A stretch of 64,000 nt of DNA from CBDCWO01 sp965223405. Its GTDB lineage: Bacteria; Bacteroidota; Bacteroidia; Chitinophagales; Saprospiraceae. This document shows positions 1 to 9,467 of the stretch, one piece after another; the first letter of the stretch is position 1; each line of letters begins with the position of its first letter. The position numbers and the translations under genes are program-made. The notes beneath the pieces are model-generated. The model saw only the letters and a list, made by a program, of their open reading frames with translations, was not told where the DNA came from and did not search any database. Where the stretch lies: assembly GCA_965223405.1 (NCBI GenBank), contig CBDCWO010000006.1, positions 3,720,001 through 3,784,000 on the forward strand. Reading direction: 5' to 3'.

Positions 1-195
1 GTATTGATCTAAGGGTAATAACATATTGAGCCCATCATACCCTCCATTACATTGGATCAGGACCAATACTCGATCTGAATCCGGATTGATATATTCAAAC
101 AATGAGTTGTTAACGAGTGCAGAAACGTTGATTCCCTTTACCATCAGAGGTAGACCTGCCAATGAGGAGGATTGTAGAAATTGTCTTCTTTTCAT
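1..195 (-). CDS. DUF1501 family protein, N-terminal part only
   Basis: The first 65 codons of a gene that runs off the left edge of the window. The start MKRRQFLQSSSLAG is a Tat-like export signal of the kind found on DUF1501 proteins, and it is followed by LVLIQCNGGYDGLNMLLP, which matches the family's typical N-terminal strand and NGGxDGLN motif. It starts 16 bases after the stop of the DUF1800 gene on the same strand. DUF1800 and DUF1501 genes are commonly paired in Bacteroidota and Planctomycetota; the biochemical role of the pair is not established. Only the N-terminus can be judged here. Confidence 0.8.
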   Translation of the reverse strand, partial: MKRRQFLQSSSLAGLPLMVKGINVSALVNNSLFEYINPDSDRVLVLIQCNGGYDGLNMLLPLDQY

Positions 196-211
196 GTCAT
201 TCTTTTCAAAA

Positions 212-1861
212 TTAACCCAGATAAAATTCAGGCATTGCCATCATGGCTTTCAAGAGATTTCGCAATTTGTTTTCAACGCCTTTCTTGAGTCCTTCATTAT
301 TGGGATTGCTTAGATAATCCCCATATTCAATCGTCCATTCGTAATCGGGTAAGCCAGGTATCAACACCTCTTTTAAAGCATCAATTTGAGCGTCGGTAAT
401 CGGATGAGGCAATAGCAGTACTGCCAATTCTTTAATTAATTCTACCGGATTCAATGAGTTTTCAATTTTCGATACAAAATTCAAGACATCCAGCAAGAAG
501 ATATCCCTGTTTGGACGTCCGGTACCGACCGTAATGAAATTGGTGTAAGCCATACGACCTTGTAAGGTTCCCGAATTGATCCATTGTTGGTAAAAATTGG
601 GTTCTTGATAATACGCTTTCCATCCGGCCACATCCGGTGGATTGTAAAGTTGCATTTGCAGAGGAGTCAGCAAACGGCTGATACCCCGATACCAATTGTA
701 GGTTGTGCGAATCTTTTGATCTGCCGGCCGGGCTCCAAATTGAACTAAAGGTCCAATCACAAAATCTACGGGATTCTTGATAATTGCACCAATAAATTCC
801 TGATCGTAAAAGTGCTCACTTTTCAATAGTACCTCCATTACAGGCTTAACCTCATAATCTGATTCTCTCAGCAATTGTGCTAAAGGTTCGATAATTTCCT
901 GCTCAACAAATTCATTTATTTCTTGATAAACAAACCATCGATATAAATTTCGTACCAGAAATCTAGATACTTCTTCTTTTTGGAATATAAGGTCTATTAG
1001 ATGTTTGTACTCTTTGGTGCCCATATGAGGAATTACCACTTCATCAAAACGGTGCGACAACTTTTTATCCGTGATATCATGTCGAGCTCCTACATAGCGC
1101 CCATTGTATTCAATATCAAGTTGCCGGTTATTACCTACAACCCAACCTGTGAGAACTTTGGCCATGGCCACTACATCATCCTCCGTATAATTGGTATAGT
1201 CGCCGGGTCCTGCTATGGGCCCTTTTCCAATAGTAAATAACTCCAGGAGTTCGCGGGCATAATTCTCGTTTGGGGCTTGTTTGGTGTTTTGATTTCCGTT
1301 GAGATAAATCAGCATAGCAGGATTGACAGTTATTTCTTTGGTGAGCTCTTTAAAATTCCCCAGTGCATTTTCTCTTAAAAGCGTACTGTAATCGTACACA
1401 ATGATCGGATTATTGATATTTCCGGTCACAAAATGATTGTGCCAGAACAGCACCATTTTTTCCCGGATAGTCATACCTTGTTCAAACATAATCTTTATAA
1501 ACCATGCAAACAGCGATCTCCTTCGTGGTTGTCGCTGTTCTTGTTCGGTCTGAGCAACTTTTACCCATGATTGTCCAATCCTCGCATTGGGGTCATTGTC
1601 ATAATCGTAATAGACGGGAGGGCTAGGCATCTTGTATTCCGACAATAGAAGATCAACTGTGTTACTCATCCCCGTTTCCAAGGCTGTTTCCAGCATCTGG
1701 TGGTTATAAAACGTAGTTCTTTTCAAGAGATGGATTGCCTGTTGTTTTCCCCATATTCCGGTATAGGGATCCAATTTAGTAGTAGGAGGAGCAGCCGGGG
1801 AAAGGGCAGGCTCGGAATGCGAAGTGTTAAATATTTTCTGAATAGTCTCTCTTCGGTTCAT
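212..1861 (-). CDS. DUF1800 family protein
   Basis: A 549-residue protein of the DUF1800 family. Visible family marks are the WHNHFVTG block around residue 140, the NENYARELLELFTIG block around residue 200, and a C-terminal part with LQMQLYNPPDVAGW. The N-terminus (MNRRETIQKIF) carries two arginines and could be a weak export signal, but no clear hydrophobic core follows. It forms an operon with the downstream DUF1501 gene (16-base gap). The function of the family is unknown; it often sits with secreted or cell-surface proteins. The ATG start at 1861 is the only good one near the first conserved block. Confidence 0.85.
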   Translation of the reverse strand: MNRRETIQKIFNTSHSEPALSPAAPPTTKLDPYTGIWGKQQAIHLLKRTTFYNHQMLETALETGMSNTVDLLLSEYKMPSPPVYYDYDNDPNARIGQSWVKVAQTEQEQRQPRRRSLFAWFIKIMFEQGMTIREKMVLFWHNHFVTGNINNPIIVYDYSTLLRENALGNFKELTKEITVNPAMLIYLNGNQNTKQAPNENYARELLELFTIGKGPIAGPGDYTNYTEDDVVAMAKVLTGWVVGNNRQLDIEYNGRYVGARHDITDKKLSHRFDEVVIPHMGTKEYKHLIDLIFQKEEVSRFLVRNLYRWFVYQEINEFVEQEIIEPLAQLLRESDYEVKPVMEVLLKSEHFYDQEFIGAIIKNPVDFVIGPLVQFGARPADQKIRTTYNWYRGISRLLTPLQMQLYNPPDVAGWKAYYQEPNFYQQWINSGTLQGRMAYTNFITVGTGRPNRDIFLLDVLNFVSKIENSLNPVELIKELAVLLLPHPITDAQIDALKEVLIPGLPDYEWTIEYGDYLSNPNNEGLKKGVENKLRNLLKAMMAMPEFYLG

Positions 1862-2172
1862 AGGCTCGCTTTTTTTGTTTGTCAGCTAAATACACGTATT
1901 TTTCACCCTTATGGTTGGACTCTTTGACTGAGGATTCGTTTAAAAACGTGAATTGATTTTAACCATATTTTTATATTAAATTCTTCTATATGCATAGTTT
2001 GTTGAAATAGTCTCTTTTGTGGCCTATCGCGAAGGCGAACCTATTCATTCATCTACAAAATATTGTATATAAAACACTTATCAAAATTTGGATATAATAT
2101 CCTTATCCATAATATTTCCAAAAGAAATTGGAAAGACATCTCTCAAATTTAAACGGGGTTTTGATCGTTGGC
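1862..2172. other. Intergenic, no gene seen
   Basis: About 310 AT-rich bases between two genes of the same strand. The only structure is a 7-bp inverted repeat, TTTCCAA/TTGGAAA with a 6-base loop at 2115-2134. It lies about 40 bases beyond the stop of the beta-lactamase-fold gene and could help end its transcript, but it has no T-run on that strand. Confidence 0.4.
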
Positions 2173-3420
2173 TTATGAAGGCTTGAATTTTGAAAGATCA
2201 GGTACATGTTTTCGTTTTCGAATACACTCGTAATTGTATATAATGCGGCCAAGTTTACCAAAAAATGGCATTCCGATTGCTTCATATTCATACTGTCCGT
2301 CATTAAATACCTGGTTTTTGTTGACAAAGATTGTCCCGGCCATCATAAATTCAATTTTCTTTTCAAAGTCAACGATATACGACACATCGGTGAGGTAGCC
2401 GTAGGCGAATCCGACTTTATTATAAATCCTCAGTGAAGAAGGTATTTTTTCAGAGCGATCTCCATACATCCAAAATTTCACATAGTTATCCGGATATTTT
2501 TCGAGATCAGTATACTTTGGATAGTTACTTTCTCGTGGTAACATGGACATCCATTGGTATAACAGTTCATAATCAACTTTGGTCAGGTTAAATCTTTGGC
2601 TTTCAGGCAAAATTTCCGGAAATAATAAGGTTTTTAGAATTTCGTTCACGGTTCTTAGTGAAATGAAATTTTTCTGGCTGAAATCAAAAGAATTGTTCAC
2701 CAAGTCTCCCTCATTATTAATAAATCCGAGACCTTGCATCTGCCCTTTCAGTTTCATGTCAGAGTGATTCCAAGAACTATGTACTTCTCCCTGATAGTAC
2801 AATAAAGTCTCCCCGTTAAGAAAGGAGACTGGATTGGTATATTGGTTTTCAATTGGGTTGAATTCAGGTGCACTTAACCTGTGGATGATTCTAAAATTAT
2901 CAAAACCATGGCTTTGAAGTGCTCTATTCAGTTCATTTTGACCTAAATATTCATACAAACGGTTGTATGCATCATTATCACTAACCAGAAATATTTTTCG
3001 AATATAGTGATATAAAGAAGGGCGGCCATTTCTACTCGTAGCATCAAATTCTACAAAGGTCTGGGGATCACTTCCTTTGCCATTGATCATAGTGGCATCT
3101 GGTGTCAAACCTATAATTTTTGTATTCCGTAATTTTTCTAAAGCGAGAACTGCGGTGGGCATTTTGACTACGCTGGCAGGATAAAAATATAGTTGGTCGT
3201 CTATTCGATATTCAAAGGATTTAAACTGAGGGATATTCTTTTCATTACGATCAATTTGGGTATAAATAAGTTGAACTTTATATTCATTTGGATTAACAAG
3301 CACAGGTGCTAATTCCTGCTTGTGTTGTTGCAATAATTTCTTTAAAATATTGCGCTTATATGGTGCAAAAGCGAATAATAGGGATACCACACCAAGAAGG
3401 ATCAATCGATTTAATTTCAT
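2173..3420 (-). CDS. Class A beta-lactamase-fold serine hydrolase
   Basis: A 415-residue exported serine hydrolase of the beta-lactamase/transpeptidase-like fold. A hydrophobic signal segment follows MKLNR. The SxxK active-site motif is seen as SVVK at about residue 83, the SDN motif as SDNDAYNRL near residue 147, and a KTG-like box as KVG in YNKVGFAYGYLTD near residue 335. This order and spacing fit the class A type. It is much longer than a classical class A beta-lactamase (about 290 residues), so a peptidoglycan- or peptide-directed hydrolase is at least as likely as antibiotic resistance. Its ATG overlaps the stop of the upstream aminotransferase gene by 4 bases (ATGA), so the two are translationally coupled. 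Confidence 0.75.
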   Translation of the reverse strand: MKLNRLILLGVVSLLFAFAPYKRNILKKLLQQHKQELAPVLVNPNEYKVQLIYTQIDRNEKNIPQFKSFEYRIDDQLYFYPASVVKMPTAVLALEKLRNTKIIGLTPDATMINGKGSDPQTFVEFDATSRNGRPSLYHYIRKIFLVSDNDAYNRLYEYLGQNELNRALQSHGFDNFRIIHRLSAPEFNPIENQYTNPVSFLNGETLLYYQGEVHSSWNHSDMKLKGQMQGLGFINNEGDLVNNSFDFSQKNFISLRTVNEILKTLLFPEILPESQRFNLTKVDYELLYQWMSMLPRESNYPKYTDLEKYPDNYVKFWMYGDRSEKIPSSLRIYNKVGFAYGYLTDVSYIVDFEKKIEFMMAGTIFVNKNQVFNDGQYEYEAIGMPFFGKLGRIIYNYECIRKRKHVPDLSKFKPS

Positions 3421-4454
3421 TGTTCAAAAAAGTTATTGACAAGAGCAGCTAATTGGTGAATATCTTCATGGGTATGACTGGCATTAAGCACTATTCTTGT
3501 AATGGGTTCGGAATGCGGATAAGGATACGAAAACGAAGAGATTAGAATGTTATGCTCGTACAAGTACGGAAAAAGTTGATTTTCTGGTGTATAGAATACC
3601 GGAAAATACTCGATGTACTTAAACGATTGTTGATTTCGTAAGAGGTGATAAAAATGTTGTGTTTTCTCCATGAGAAGCTCTCGCCTTTCTTCATACAGTT
3701 TTTTACTGTGCAACATGGCATAACAATATGGTGGAGCAGGAGGTGTACTACCAATAAATAGGGGTGAGTTATATAATTTTTGGATCCTTTCTTTAGATCC
3801 CATGATGATACCTGCCGGGATACCCCAGGCTTTAGCCAGAGAAGAGATTACGATTAATTCGATATTTGCTGGAATCCTGATGATTTCTGCGATTCCATTG
3901 CCGTTCTTACCTAATAGTCCAATACCGTGGGAATCATCTATCACCAAAGTATATCTGTATCCTTCAGGAAGAAGCTCTAAAAATGAAAAGTTCGTCAATT
4001 CCAGTTGCAGTACATTTATACTATTGCAGAGGATAAATATTTCCCGGGCCTCCGACTCATTGATTTCTTCTAATAGGCCCTGGGGCCAGGTAGCACTCTT
4101 TTTTCCAGTACTTTTTCTTAATGCAGTATGGGTATGAGGATCGTAAATGCAGGTTCCTTCTTTTTCAATTTGACCGACTAATACCTGACCAGCTAAGCTT
4201 CCGGAGGAAAGTAATAATGATTTTTCAAATCCAAACCGGAATGCCAGGTCATTTTCTACTTCCTCGTATACCGATAATTGTAAATTAGAATGGCGTGAAC
4301 CCCCAAAATGATAGCCAAAAAGTGAAACTCCTTCTTTAAACAATAAGTCAAATTCCGGATGAAATGGGATGCCCAAATAAGATGTACCGGCAAAATAGAG
4401 CCACTCTGTTCCACTTCGATTAATCGATCTGCCCGTAATAATGTGATCCTGCAT
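3417..4454 (-). CDS. BioF-like PLP-dependent acyltransferase/aminotransferase
   Basis: A 345-residue fold-type I PLP enzyme resembling 8-amino-7-oxononanoate synthase and related alpha-oxoamine synthases. The core motif VIDDSHGIGLLG carries the PLP-contacting Asp and the His that stacks on the cofactor, and SSLAKAWG carries the Schiff-base lysine. The protein is about 40 residues shorter than typical BioF, and the N-terminal part looks trimmed. No other biotin genes are nearby, and it is coupled to a beta-lactamase-fold gene, so a role in biotin synthesis is not supported by context. Substrate unknown. Confidence 0.7.
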   Translation of the reverse strand: MQDHIITGRSINRSGTEWLYFAGTSYLGIPFHPEFDLLFKEGVSLFGYHFGGSRHSNLQLSVYEEVENDLAFRFGFEKSLLLSSGSLAGQVLVGQIEKEGTCIYDPHTHTALRKSTGKKSATWPQGLLEEINESEAREIFILCNSINVLQLELTNFSFLELLPEGYRYTLVIDDSHGIGLLGKNGNGIAEIIRIPANIELIVISSLAKAWGIPAGIIMGSKERIQKLYNSPLFIGSTPPAPPYCYAMLHSKKLYEERRELLMEKTQHFYHLLRNQQSFKYIEYFPVFYTPENQLFPYLYEHNILISSFSYPYPHSEPITRIVLNASHTHEDIHQLAALVNNFFEQ

Positions 4455-4779
4455 AAGCGAAAGAAAGATAAGTAAAATTGATAATTACTAGTTGTAAATG
4501 CCTGACGAACTTTGGCAGCATTTTGTGTAGGTGTAATTAGTAGAATCCAAATTAAGGAATACAGCTGCTGCTTTATCATTATAAATTGGTTCGTGCGTTT
4601 CGACTTAATTAGGTATGAGGAGGAGAGGAGAAGCTAAAAGCGAAATTGGTCTGCTTCCAAATATGAAAAAATTAGTTATGAGTCGATATTCAATGTTAAA
4701 TCCAGTGATATGTGTACCAAAGCTTTTATTATTGCGTTTTATTCACATTCTGTTCCTTGATGCATTCTGATTTCCCGGT
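4455..4779. other. Intergenic between divergent genes, nothing recognised
   Basis: Roughly 325 bases between the start of the BioF-like gene (minus strand) and the T9SS-related gene (plus strand). It must hold both promoters, but no clear TAnnTTTG box was found on either strand. A reading frame of 107 codons on the minus strand overlaps the BioF-like gene and looks accidental. Confidence 0.3.
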
Positions 4780-6684
4780 TTGTTAATCAATATAATCAAT
4801 CTATCTGTGAAGATCTTTACATGGATGCCCTTGATAGGGATGGTACTTTTATTGCATATTGCTGGAGGGACTCTAGCTCAGATCTCCTGTTTGACTTTGG
4901 TAGATTCCGGGTTTGTGGATAACCCGGGGTTTGAAAGTCAATCTACTGACTGCCAGGGCTGCCGATTTTTATCTTGTAGCTACTGGAAGGGTGAGGGAAG
5001 AATACATAATTTAAGCTGTTGCCGTGAAACGGATAACTGCTATCCTACTGTCCCAGAGGGACAAATAGCGGCATCGGCAGGCTACCATGAAAATGCTACC
5101 TTTGGACTTAAAGGATACTTGGGTAATTGCTTACTGAAGCCACTCCTGGTTGGAAGTAAGTACCAGGTAAAGACGTTCATTAATTTCAGAGCACAGGCAA
5201 ATCATGATCATACTATTGATTCTTTATCCTTTTCCATATTTGGATCCACTCGGTGTGATTCATTCACCATACCTACTCCTTCGGTAGGTATATCTCTTGC
5301 TGATTGTCCTACACTTTCTAACGGCACCTGGGAAATACTAGCTTCTTTTAAAGTGCCGGCAAGAATAGACGAGTGGATGGATCTGGAAGTTTGGTTTGAC
5401 CATGACATGGGTCAGGAGATCCAGGCCATTTATTTCGGCCCTTCCTGTCGTAGCGTATTGGGGGTAGATTTTACCTTAAAAGAAATCGATTTGAAATATG
5501 GATTGGATCATTTTAGGATCTATGAATACCGTGAAGAATACCATTCGATTGCAGCACCAAAAATTCAATATTGTGAAAATAAAGTCAACGCTCCACGATC
5601 AGACTTTGATTCTATTATCTGGTACATTAATGGATTCGCCAGAGATCATGGTCAGGTACAAGAGTTGGATTTAACCTCTCTGGTACCAGGGGATCAACTT
5701 TTTGTTAAGATATTTGATCAAAACAGTTGTTACGAATCTGATACGCTGGAAGTATTGCTTACAGATACTTCTCAAATACTTCAAATAACTACCCTGTCGG
5801 ATGCCAGTTGTCAAAAAAATGGAGTGATATCCATTCATGTTTTTCCGGAGGATTTTGCCGTGGATACGATTATTACTCCATCCATGGTAGAATTTGCTTC
5901 TGTCCCTCCTGGCATGTATTCCGTGACTGTTGACAATGGTCAAGGATGTTCATTCACACGGAATGCCGAAGTTAAGTTGGATAGTGGATGGATATCTATT
6001 GATCTTGGACCCGATTTGTATATGTGTGCTGGGGATCAAATTCCCATATTTGACCTTTTAGGAAACGGACCTTTGAATTGGTCAACCGGGGATGTTTCGG
6101 ATACCTTGTTTATCAAAAACTCAGCTTCCATAGTTGCTAGCCATACCATGGAAAATTGCGAAACTTCGGATACCATCGAGATTTTTAAAGAGGAGTTTCA
6201 GTTCAACCCACCTGTGGTTGAGATATGCCCAGGTGATAGTGCTTTGATCACATTAGACAGTGCTGCAAGTGTAGTATGGTATGACGGAGATACCAGTAAA
6301 AGTAAAGTGATTAATATTCCCGGTAATTATAGTATCAATGTCATTGGAAATTTTTGTGTCGCAGAGTATATGGCGCAGGTATTGCATGCTGAGGATTGTA
6401 TAATGCAAGAAAAAGTGACTAAGATATTTCCTAACATCTTTACTCCTAACCTGGATGGAGCAAACGATTTATTTAAAGCTTACGAGGCCTTTGAAGAAGT
6501 ATCGTTTCATATATTTAATCGTTGGGGGGATTTAATGTATTTTTCCAATCAGTCCATTCCTGAATGGAATGGAGAAACCAAAGGGGATCCCGCTCCAGCA
6601 GGAGTATATATGTATATATTTAAGGGTAAACAGCTATCGGGAAAGTCAGTAAATGAAGTAGGAACAGTTACTCTGGTCCGATAG
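4780..6684 (+). CDS. Secreted protein with gliding-motility-associated C-terminal domain (CHU_C)
   Basis: A protein of up to 634 residues. The last ~90 residues (FPNIFTPNLDGANDLF ... FNRWGDLMY ... WNGETKGDPAPAGVYMY) form the gliding-motility-associated C-terminal domain that marks cargo of the type IX secretion system. The N-terminal third is rich in cysteine (NPGFESQSTDCQGC, SCSYW), as in carbohydrate-binding-like domains of such proteins; the middle resembles short Ig-like repeats. Translation may begin at TTG 4780 or at ATG 4825. The longer form supplies a lysine before the hydrophobic segment MVLLLHIAGG, the shorter one a normal start codon. Probably a surface adhesin or structural protein; the binding partner is unknown. 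Confidence 0.8.
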   Translation: MLINIINLSVKIFTWMPLIGMVLLLHIAGGTLAQISCLTLVDSGFVDNPGFESQSTDCQGCRFLSCSYWKGEGRIHNLSCCRETDNCYPTVPEGQIAASAGYHENATFGLKGYLGNCLLKPLLVGSKYQVKTFINFRAQANHDHTIDSLSFSIFGSTRCDSFTIPTPSVGISLADCPTLSNGTWEILASFKVPARIDEWMDLEVWFDHDMGQEIQAIYFGPSCRSVLGVDFTLKEIDLKYGLDHFRIYEYREEYHSIAAPKIQYCENKVNAPRSDFDSIIWYINGFARDHGQVQELDLTSLVPGDQLFVKIFDQNSCYESDTLEVLLTDTSQILQITTLSDASCQKNGVISIHVFPEDFAVDTIITPSMVEFASVPPGMYSVTVDNGQGCSFTRNAEVKLDSGWISIDLGPDLYMCAGDQIPIFDLLGNGPLNWSTGDVSDTLFIKNSASIVASHTMENCETSDTIEIFKEEFQFNPPVVEICPGDSALITLDSAASVVWYDGDTSKSKVINIPGNYSINVIGNFCVAEYMAQVLHAEDCIMQEKVTKIFPNIFTPNLDGANDLFKAYEAFEEVSFHIFNRWGDLMYFSNQSIPEWNGETKGDPAPAGVYMYIFKGKQLSGKSVNEVGTVTLVR

Positions 6685-6848
6685 GAATTAAAGAGAAACT
6701 TCAGGATATGCATTACATTTCACCATTAAGTTCAATTTTTCAATATTGTGCATTACGAATCATGTTTATTTTGAATTCGCAGCCTTAAGATTTTTTAGGA
6801 TTTCGAAACAATTCCTACGAAGAAGGTGCATTTCACGATGTCGTTTTT

Positions 6849-7814
6849 TTAAGCAGCTTTTCTGATAACATTTAGAATTTCAGGCCAATAACCACTCATT
6901 ACGGCGGATCTTAACTTGATCATATTTTTCATTCCTCTTTTACTCCAACGTTGACCTGATAATTTCAATCTTTTTTGGAGTACTGTTCTGTGTGCTGATT
7001 CTATGGCACCCGATCCTATTAATAACCCTTTGGCTATATACGATGGATAATCCATTCTGGATTTATTGTTTCCTACATAAGTTTGTAATTTTTCAAATTC
7101 TTCCACTTTCTTTTTTGTAGTTCGTGGAATTTGTTCAATTTGTTTCATCACTGGATCAGGACCTTTTACTTTTAGCAATTGTCCGAGCTGTTGAATATAT
7201 TCTTTACTCTCTTTTTTCTGGCCCAAAGCAAGTTGTACATATTTTCCTATATGTTCCATAGCATGGTAAAAGTCAAGAATTTGAATAGCCTGTGGATACT
7301 CGGCATTTACCCAACACCATTGCCACGGAGCACCATCGGCCACAAAGGCTATTTGCGTCTCTTCAGACCGATAAGGTTCATCTATAATTTTTGACATTAG
7401 ATCTTCAAATTCTCTGTGATGACCCAAATGAGCTACATATTCACTCTTCCTAATCCATTGCCTATCAGAACTTTGAGGTAATACAGAGGACGATTTGAAC
7501 ACTCGGCCCAATTTTACTTCTTTCCATTTTTCTTCCCGTGTCAGTAATTTACTCCCGTCACATTGCACATATAAGATCTCCCCTTGTTTCATCTCTATTG
7601 GGCTCCGTGTGTCTTCCGAATCTATTACTGGACTAATCGCTAAACCTACCTTGTCTGTAAGTCTATATATCGTACTGTCACTAACTTCTATATTAAGTAA
7701 CATCTTACTTATTTCACTGCCTTGCTCATAACAACTCATCTGGCCTATATAAACCAATTTCTCTTCCAAATATGGCGAAGTCTTCTTGCCTGATAAACTC
7801 TTGCACACTGCCAA
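6849..7814 (-). CDS. ISKra4 family transposase, main part (copy 1)
   Basis: The 321-codon catalytic part of the transposase. Candidate DDE residues lie in VQCDGSKL, FVADGAPWQW and GAIESAHR. A frame-start can be drawn at a TTG, but the same frame stays open upstream with a sensible sequence (RTKFGEVEVDKT) as far as a run of eight A bases inside the first ORF. The real product is therefore probably a fusion with the upstream ORF made by -1 frameshifting, giving a protein of about 390 residues, which is normal for this family. Confidence 0.88.
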   Translation of the reverse strand: MAVCKSLSGKKTSPYLEEKLVYIGQMSCYEQGSEISKMLLNIEVSDSTIYRLTDKVGLAISPVIDSEDTRSPIEMKQGEILYVQCDGSKLLTREEKWKEVKLGRVFKSSSVLPQSSDRQWIRKSEYVAHLGHHREFEDLMSKIIDEPYRSEETQIAFVADGAPWQWCWVNAEYPQAIQILDFYHAMEHIGKYVQLALGQKKESKEYIQQLGQLLKVKGPDPVMKQIEQIPRTTKKKVEEFEKLQTYVGNNKSRMDYPSYIAKGLLIGSGAIESAHRTVLQKRLKLSGQRWSKRGMKNMIKLRSAVMSGYWPEILNVIRKAA

Positions 7815-7822
7815 GGTCTTAT

Positions 7823-8035
7823 CTACTTCAACTTCTCCAAACTTGGTTCTAATTGACTTTTTTTTCGTCGATCTTTTGACTTACTTTTAAGCAACGAACT
7901 GAGCACCTCATTGCTAAATCCTGTAATAATTTCATCAAAGGAAGATTCTAGTTGGTAAAAATCTTCACTATTTTTTAGGTTCTCTATATCATCCAAATGT
8001 TGGCTAAACTTCTCTAGTAATTCAGCCTTATTCAT
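7823..8035 (-). CDS. ISKra4 transposase N-terminal ORF (copy 1)
   Basis: A 70-codon ORF (MNKAELLEKFSQHLDDI...) that begins the IS transcript. Near its end the sequence RRKK is encoded across a run of eight A (read on the minus strand). A -1 shift there enters the frame of the 321-codon transposase. Alone it has no known function. Confidence 0.7.
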   Translation of the reverse strand: MNKAELLEKFSQHLDDIENLKNSEDFYQLESSFDEIITGFSNEVLSSLLKSKSKDRRKKSQLEPSLEKLK

Positions 8036-8108
8036 GATATATTTTTTATTTAATCTCTAATATATTACATTTTTTCAAATACGACAAACTGAAATGCACC
8101 TTACGAAG

Positions 8109-8133
8109 AAAGGACCCAATGATTGGATCCTTT
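8109..8133. terminator. Inverted repeat between the two IS copies, possible terminator
   Basis: AAAGGACCCAAT and ATTGGATCCTTT form a 12-bp stem with one mismatch. There is no T-run directly after it on either strand, so termination is uncertain. Before the first IS inserted, it lay about 140 bases beyond the stop of the secreted protein gene at 4780-6684 and may have served that gene. Confidence 0.35.
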
Positions 8134-8163
8134 CCTCTATTTTCAATTTGTTTTTCCCTAATT
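8133..8163. repeat. Left copy of an island-flanking direct repeat
   Basis: TCCTC, then a short variable part, then TCAATTTGTTTTTCC-C-TAATT. A similar sequence lies at 17085-17117, just beyond the DUF262 gene. The core is 20 of 21 identical. It could be an attachment-site-like repeat bounding the accessory island, but a chance match in AT-rich DNA is not excluded. Confidence 0.35.
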
Positions 8164-8280
8164 GGATTAGATATTTCTTTGTTATATTTTATTGATTTAT
8201 GAAATCACTCTCAATATAGGAAAAATTCAAGATGATCCAAATCATTACTTTCATAAGGTGCATTTCACGATGTCGTTTTT

Positions 8281-9246
8281 TTAAGCAGCTTTTCTGATAA
8301 CATTTAGAATTTCAGGCCAATAACCACTCATTACGGCGGATCTTAACTTGATCATATTTTTCATTCCTCTTTTACTCCAACGTTGACCTGATAATTTCAA
8401 TCTTTTTTGGAGTACTGTTCTGTGTGCTGATTCTATGGCACCCGATCCTATTAATAACCCTTTGGCTATATACGATGGATAATCCATTCTGGATTTATTG
8501 TTTCCTACATAAGTTTGTAATTTTTCAAATTCTTCCACTTTCTTTTTTGTAGTTCGTGGAATTTGTTCAATTTGTTTCATCACTGGATCAGGACCTTTTA
8601 CTTTTAGCAATTGTCCGAGCTGTTGAATATATTCTTTACTCTCTTTTTTCTGGCCCAAAGCAAGTTGTACATATTTTCCTATATGTTCCATAGCATGGTA
8701 AAAGTCAAGAATTTGAATAGCCTGTGGATACTCGGCATTTACCCAACACCATTGCCACGGAGCACCATCGGCCACAAAGGCTATTTGCGTCTCTTCAGAC
8801 CGATAAGGTTCATCTATAATTTTTGACATTAGATCTTCAAATTCTCTGTGATGACCCAAATGAGCTACATATTCACTCTTCCTAATCCATTGCCTATCAG
8901 AACTTTGAGGTAATACAGAGGACGATTTGAACACTCGGCCCAATTTTACTTCTTTCCATTTTTCTTCCCGTGTCAGTAATTTACTCCCGTCACATTGCAC
9001 ATATAAGATCTCCCCTTGTTTCATCTCTATTGGGCTCCGTGTGTCTTCCGAATCTATTACTGGACTAATCGCTAAACCTACCTTGTCTGTAAGTCTATAT
9101 ATCGTACTGTCACTAACTTCTATATTAAGTAACATCTTACTTATTTCACTGCCTTGCTCATAACAACTCATCTGGCCTATATAAACCAATTTCTCTTCCA
9201 AATATGGCGAAGTCTTCTTGCCTGATAAACTCTTGCACACTGCCAA
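8281..9246 (-). CDS. ISKra4 family transposase, main part (copy 2)
   Basis: Same 321-residue product as in copy 1, identical in sequence. The frame again extends upstream to the eight-A run, so a -1 frameshift from the short upstream ORF is expected to produce the full transposase. Both copies look intact. Confidence 0.88.
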   Translation of the reverse strand: MAVCKSLSGKKTSPYLEEKLVYIGQMSCYEQGSEISKMLLNIEVSDSTIYRLTDKVGLAISPVIDSEDTRSPIEMKQGEILYVQCDGSKLLTREEKWKEVKLGRVFKSSSVLPQSSDRQWIRKSEYVAHLGHHREFEDLMSKIIDEPYRSEETQIAFVADGAPWQWCWVNAEYPQAIQILDFYHAMEHIGKYVQLALGQKKESKEYIQQLGQLLKVKGPDPVMKQIEQIPRTTKKKVEEFEKLQTYVGNNKSRMDYPSYIAKGLLIGSGAIESAHRTVLQKRLKLSGQRWSKRGMKNMIKLRSAVMSGYWPEILNVIRKAA

Positions 9247-9254
9247 GGTCTTAT

Positions 9255-9467
9255 CTACTTCAACTTCTCCAAACTTGGTTCTAATTGACTTTTTTTTCGT
9301 CGATCTTTTGACTTACTTTTAAGCAACGAACTGAGCACCTCATTGCTAAATCCTGTAATAATTTCATCAAAGGAAGATTCTAGTTGGTAAAAGTCTTCAC
9401 TATTTTTTAGGTTCTCTATATCATCCAAATGTTGGCTAAACTTCTCTAGTAATTCAGCCTTATTCAT
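9255..9467 (-). CDS. ISKra4 transposase N-terminal ORF (copy 2)
   Basis: Same 70-residue product as the ORF at 7823-8035. One silent base change (GAT to GAC) separates the two copies. It supplies the N-terminus of the frameshifted transposase. Confidence 0.7.
   Translation of the reverse strand: MNKAELLEKFSQHLDDIENLKNSEDFYQLESSFDEIITGFSNEVLSSLLKSKSKDRRKKSQLEPSLEKLK

Larger units (their letters stand above)
6824..8101 (-). mobile_element. ISKra4-type insertion sequence, copy 1
   Basis: A complete 1278-bp insertion sequence. Both ends carry an imperfect 20-bp inverted repeat that begins AGGTGCATTTCA and ends TGTCG (17 of 20 positions match). An 8-bp direct repeat, TACGAAGA, lies exactly outside each end (6816-6823 and 8102-8109) and is the target-site duplication. 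The element encodes a transposase split over two frames. It is almost identical to the copy at 8256-9533; only three base differences were seen, all near the right end. Confidence 0.92.

Noticed and set aside
4256..4579. 107-codon frame on the minus strand
   Set aside because: It overlaps the conserved BioF-like gene in another frame and has no domain or export signal.
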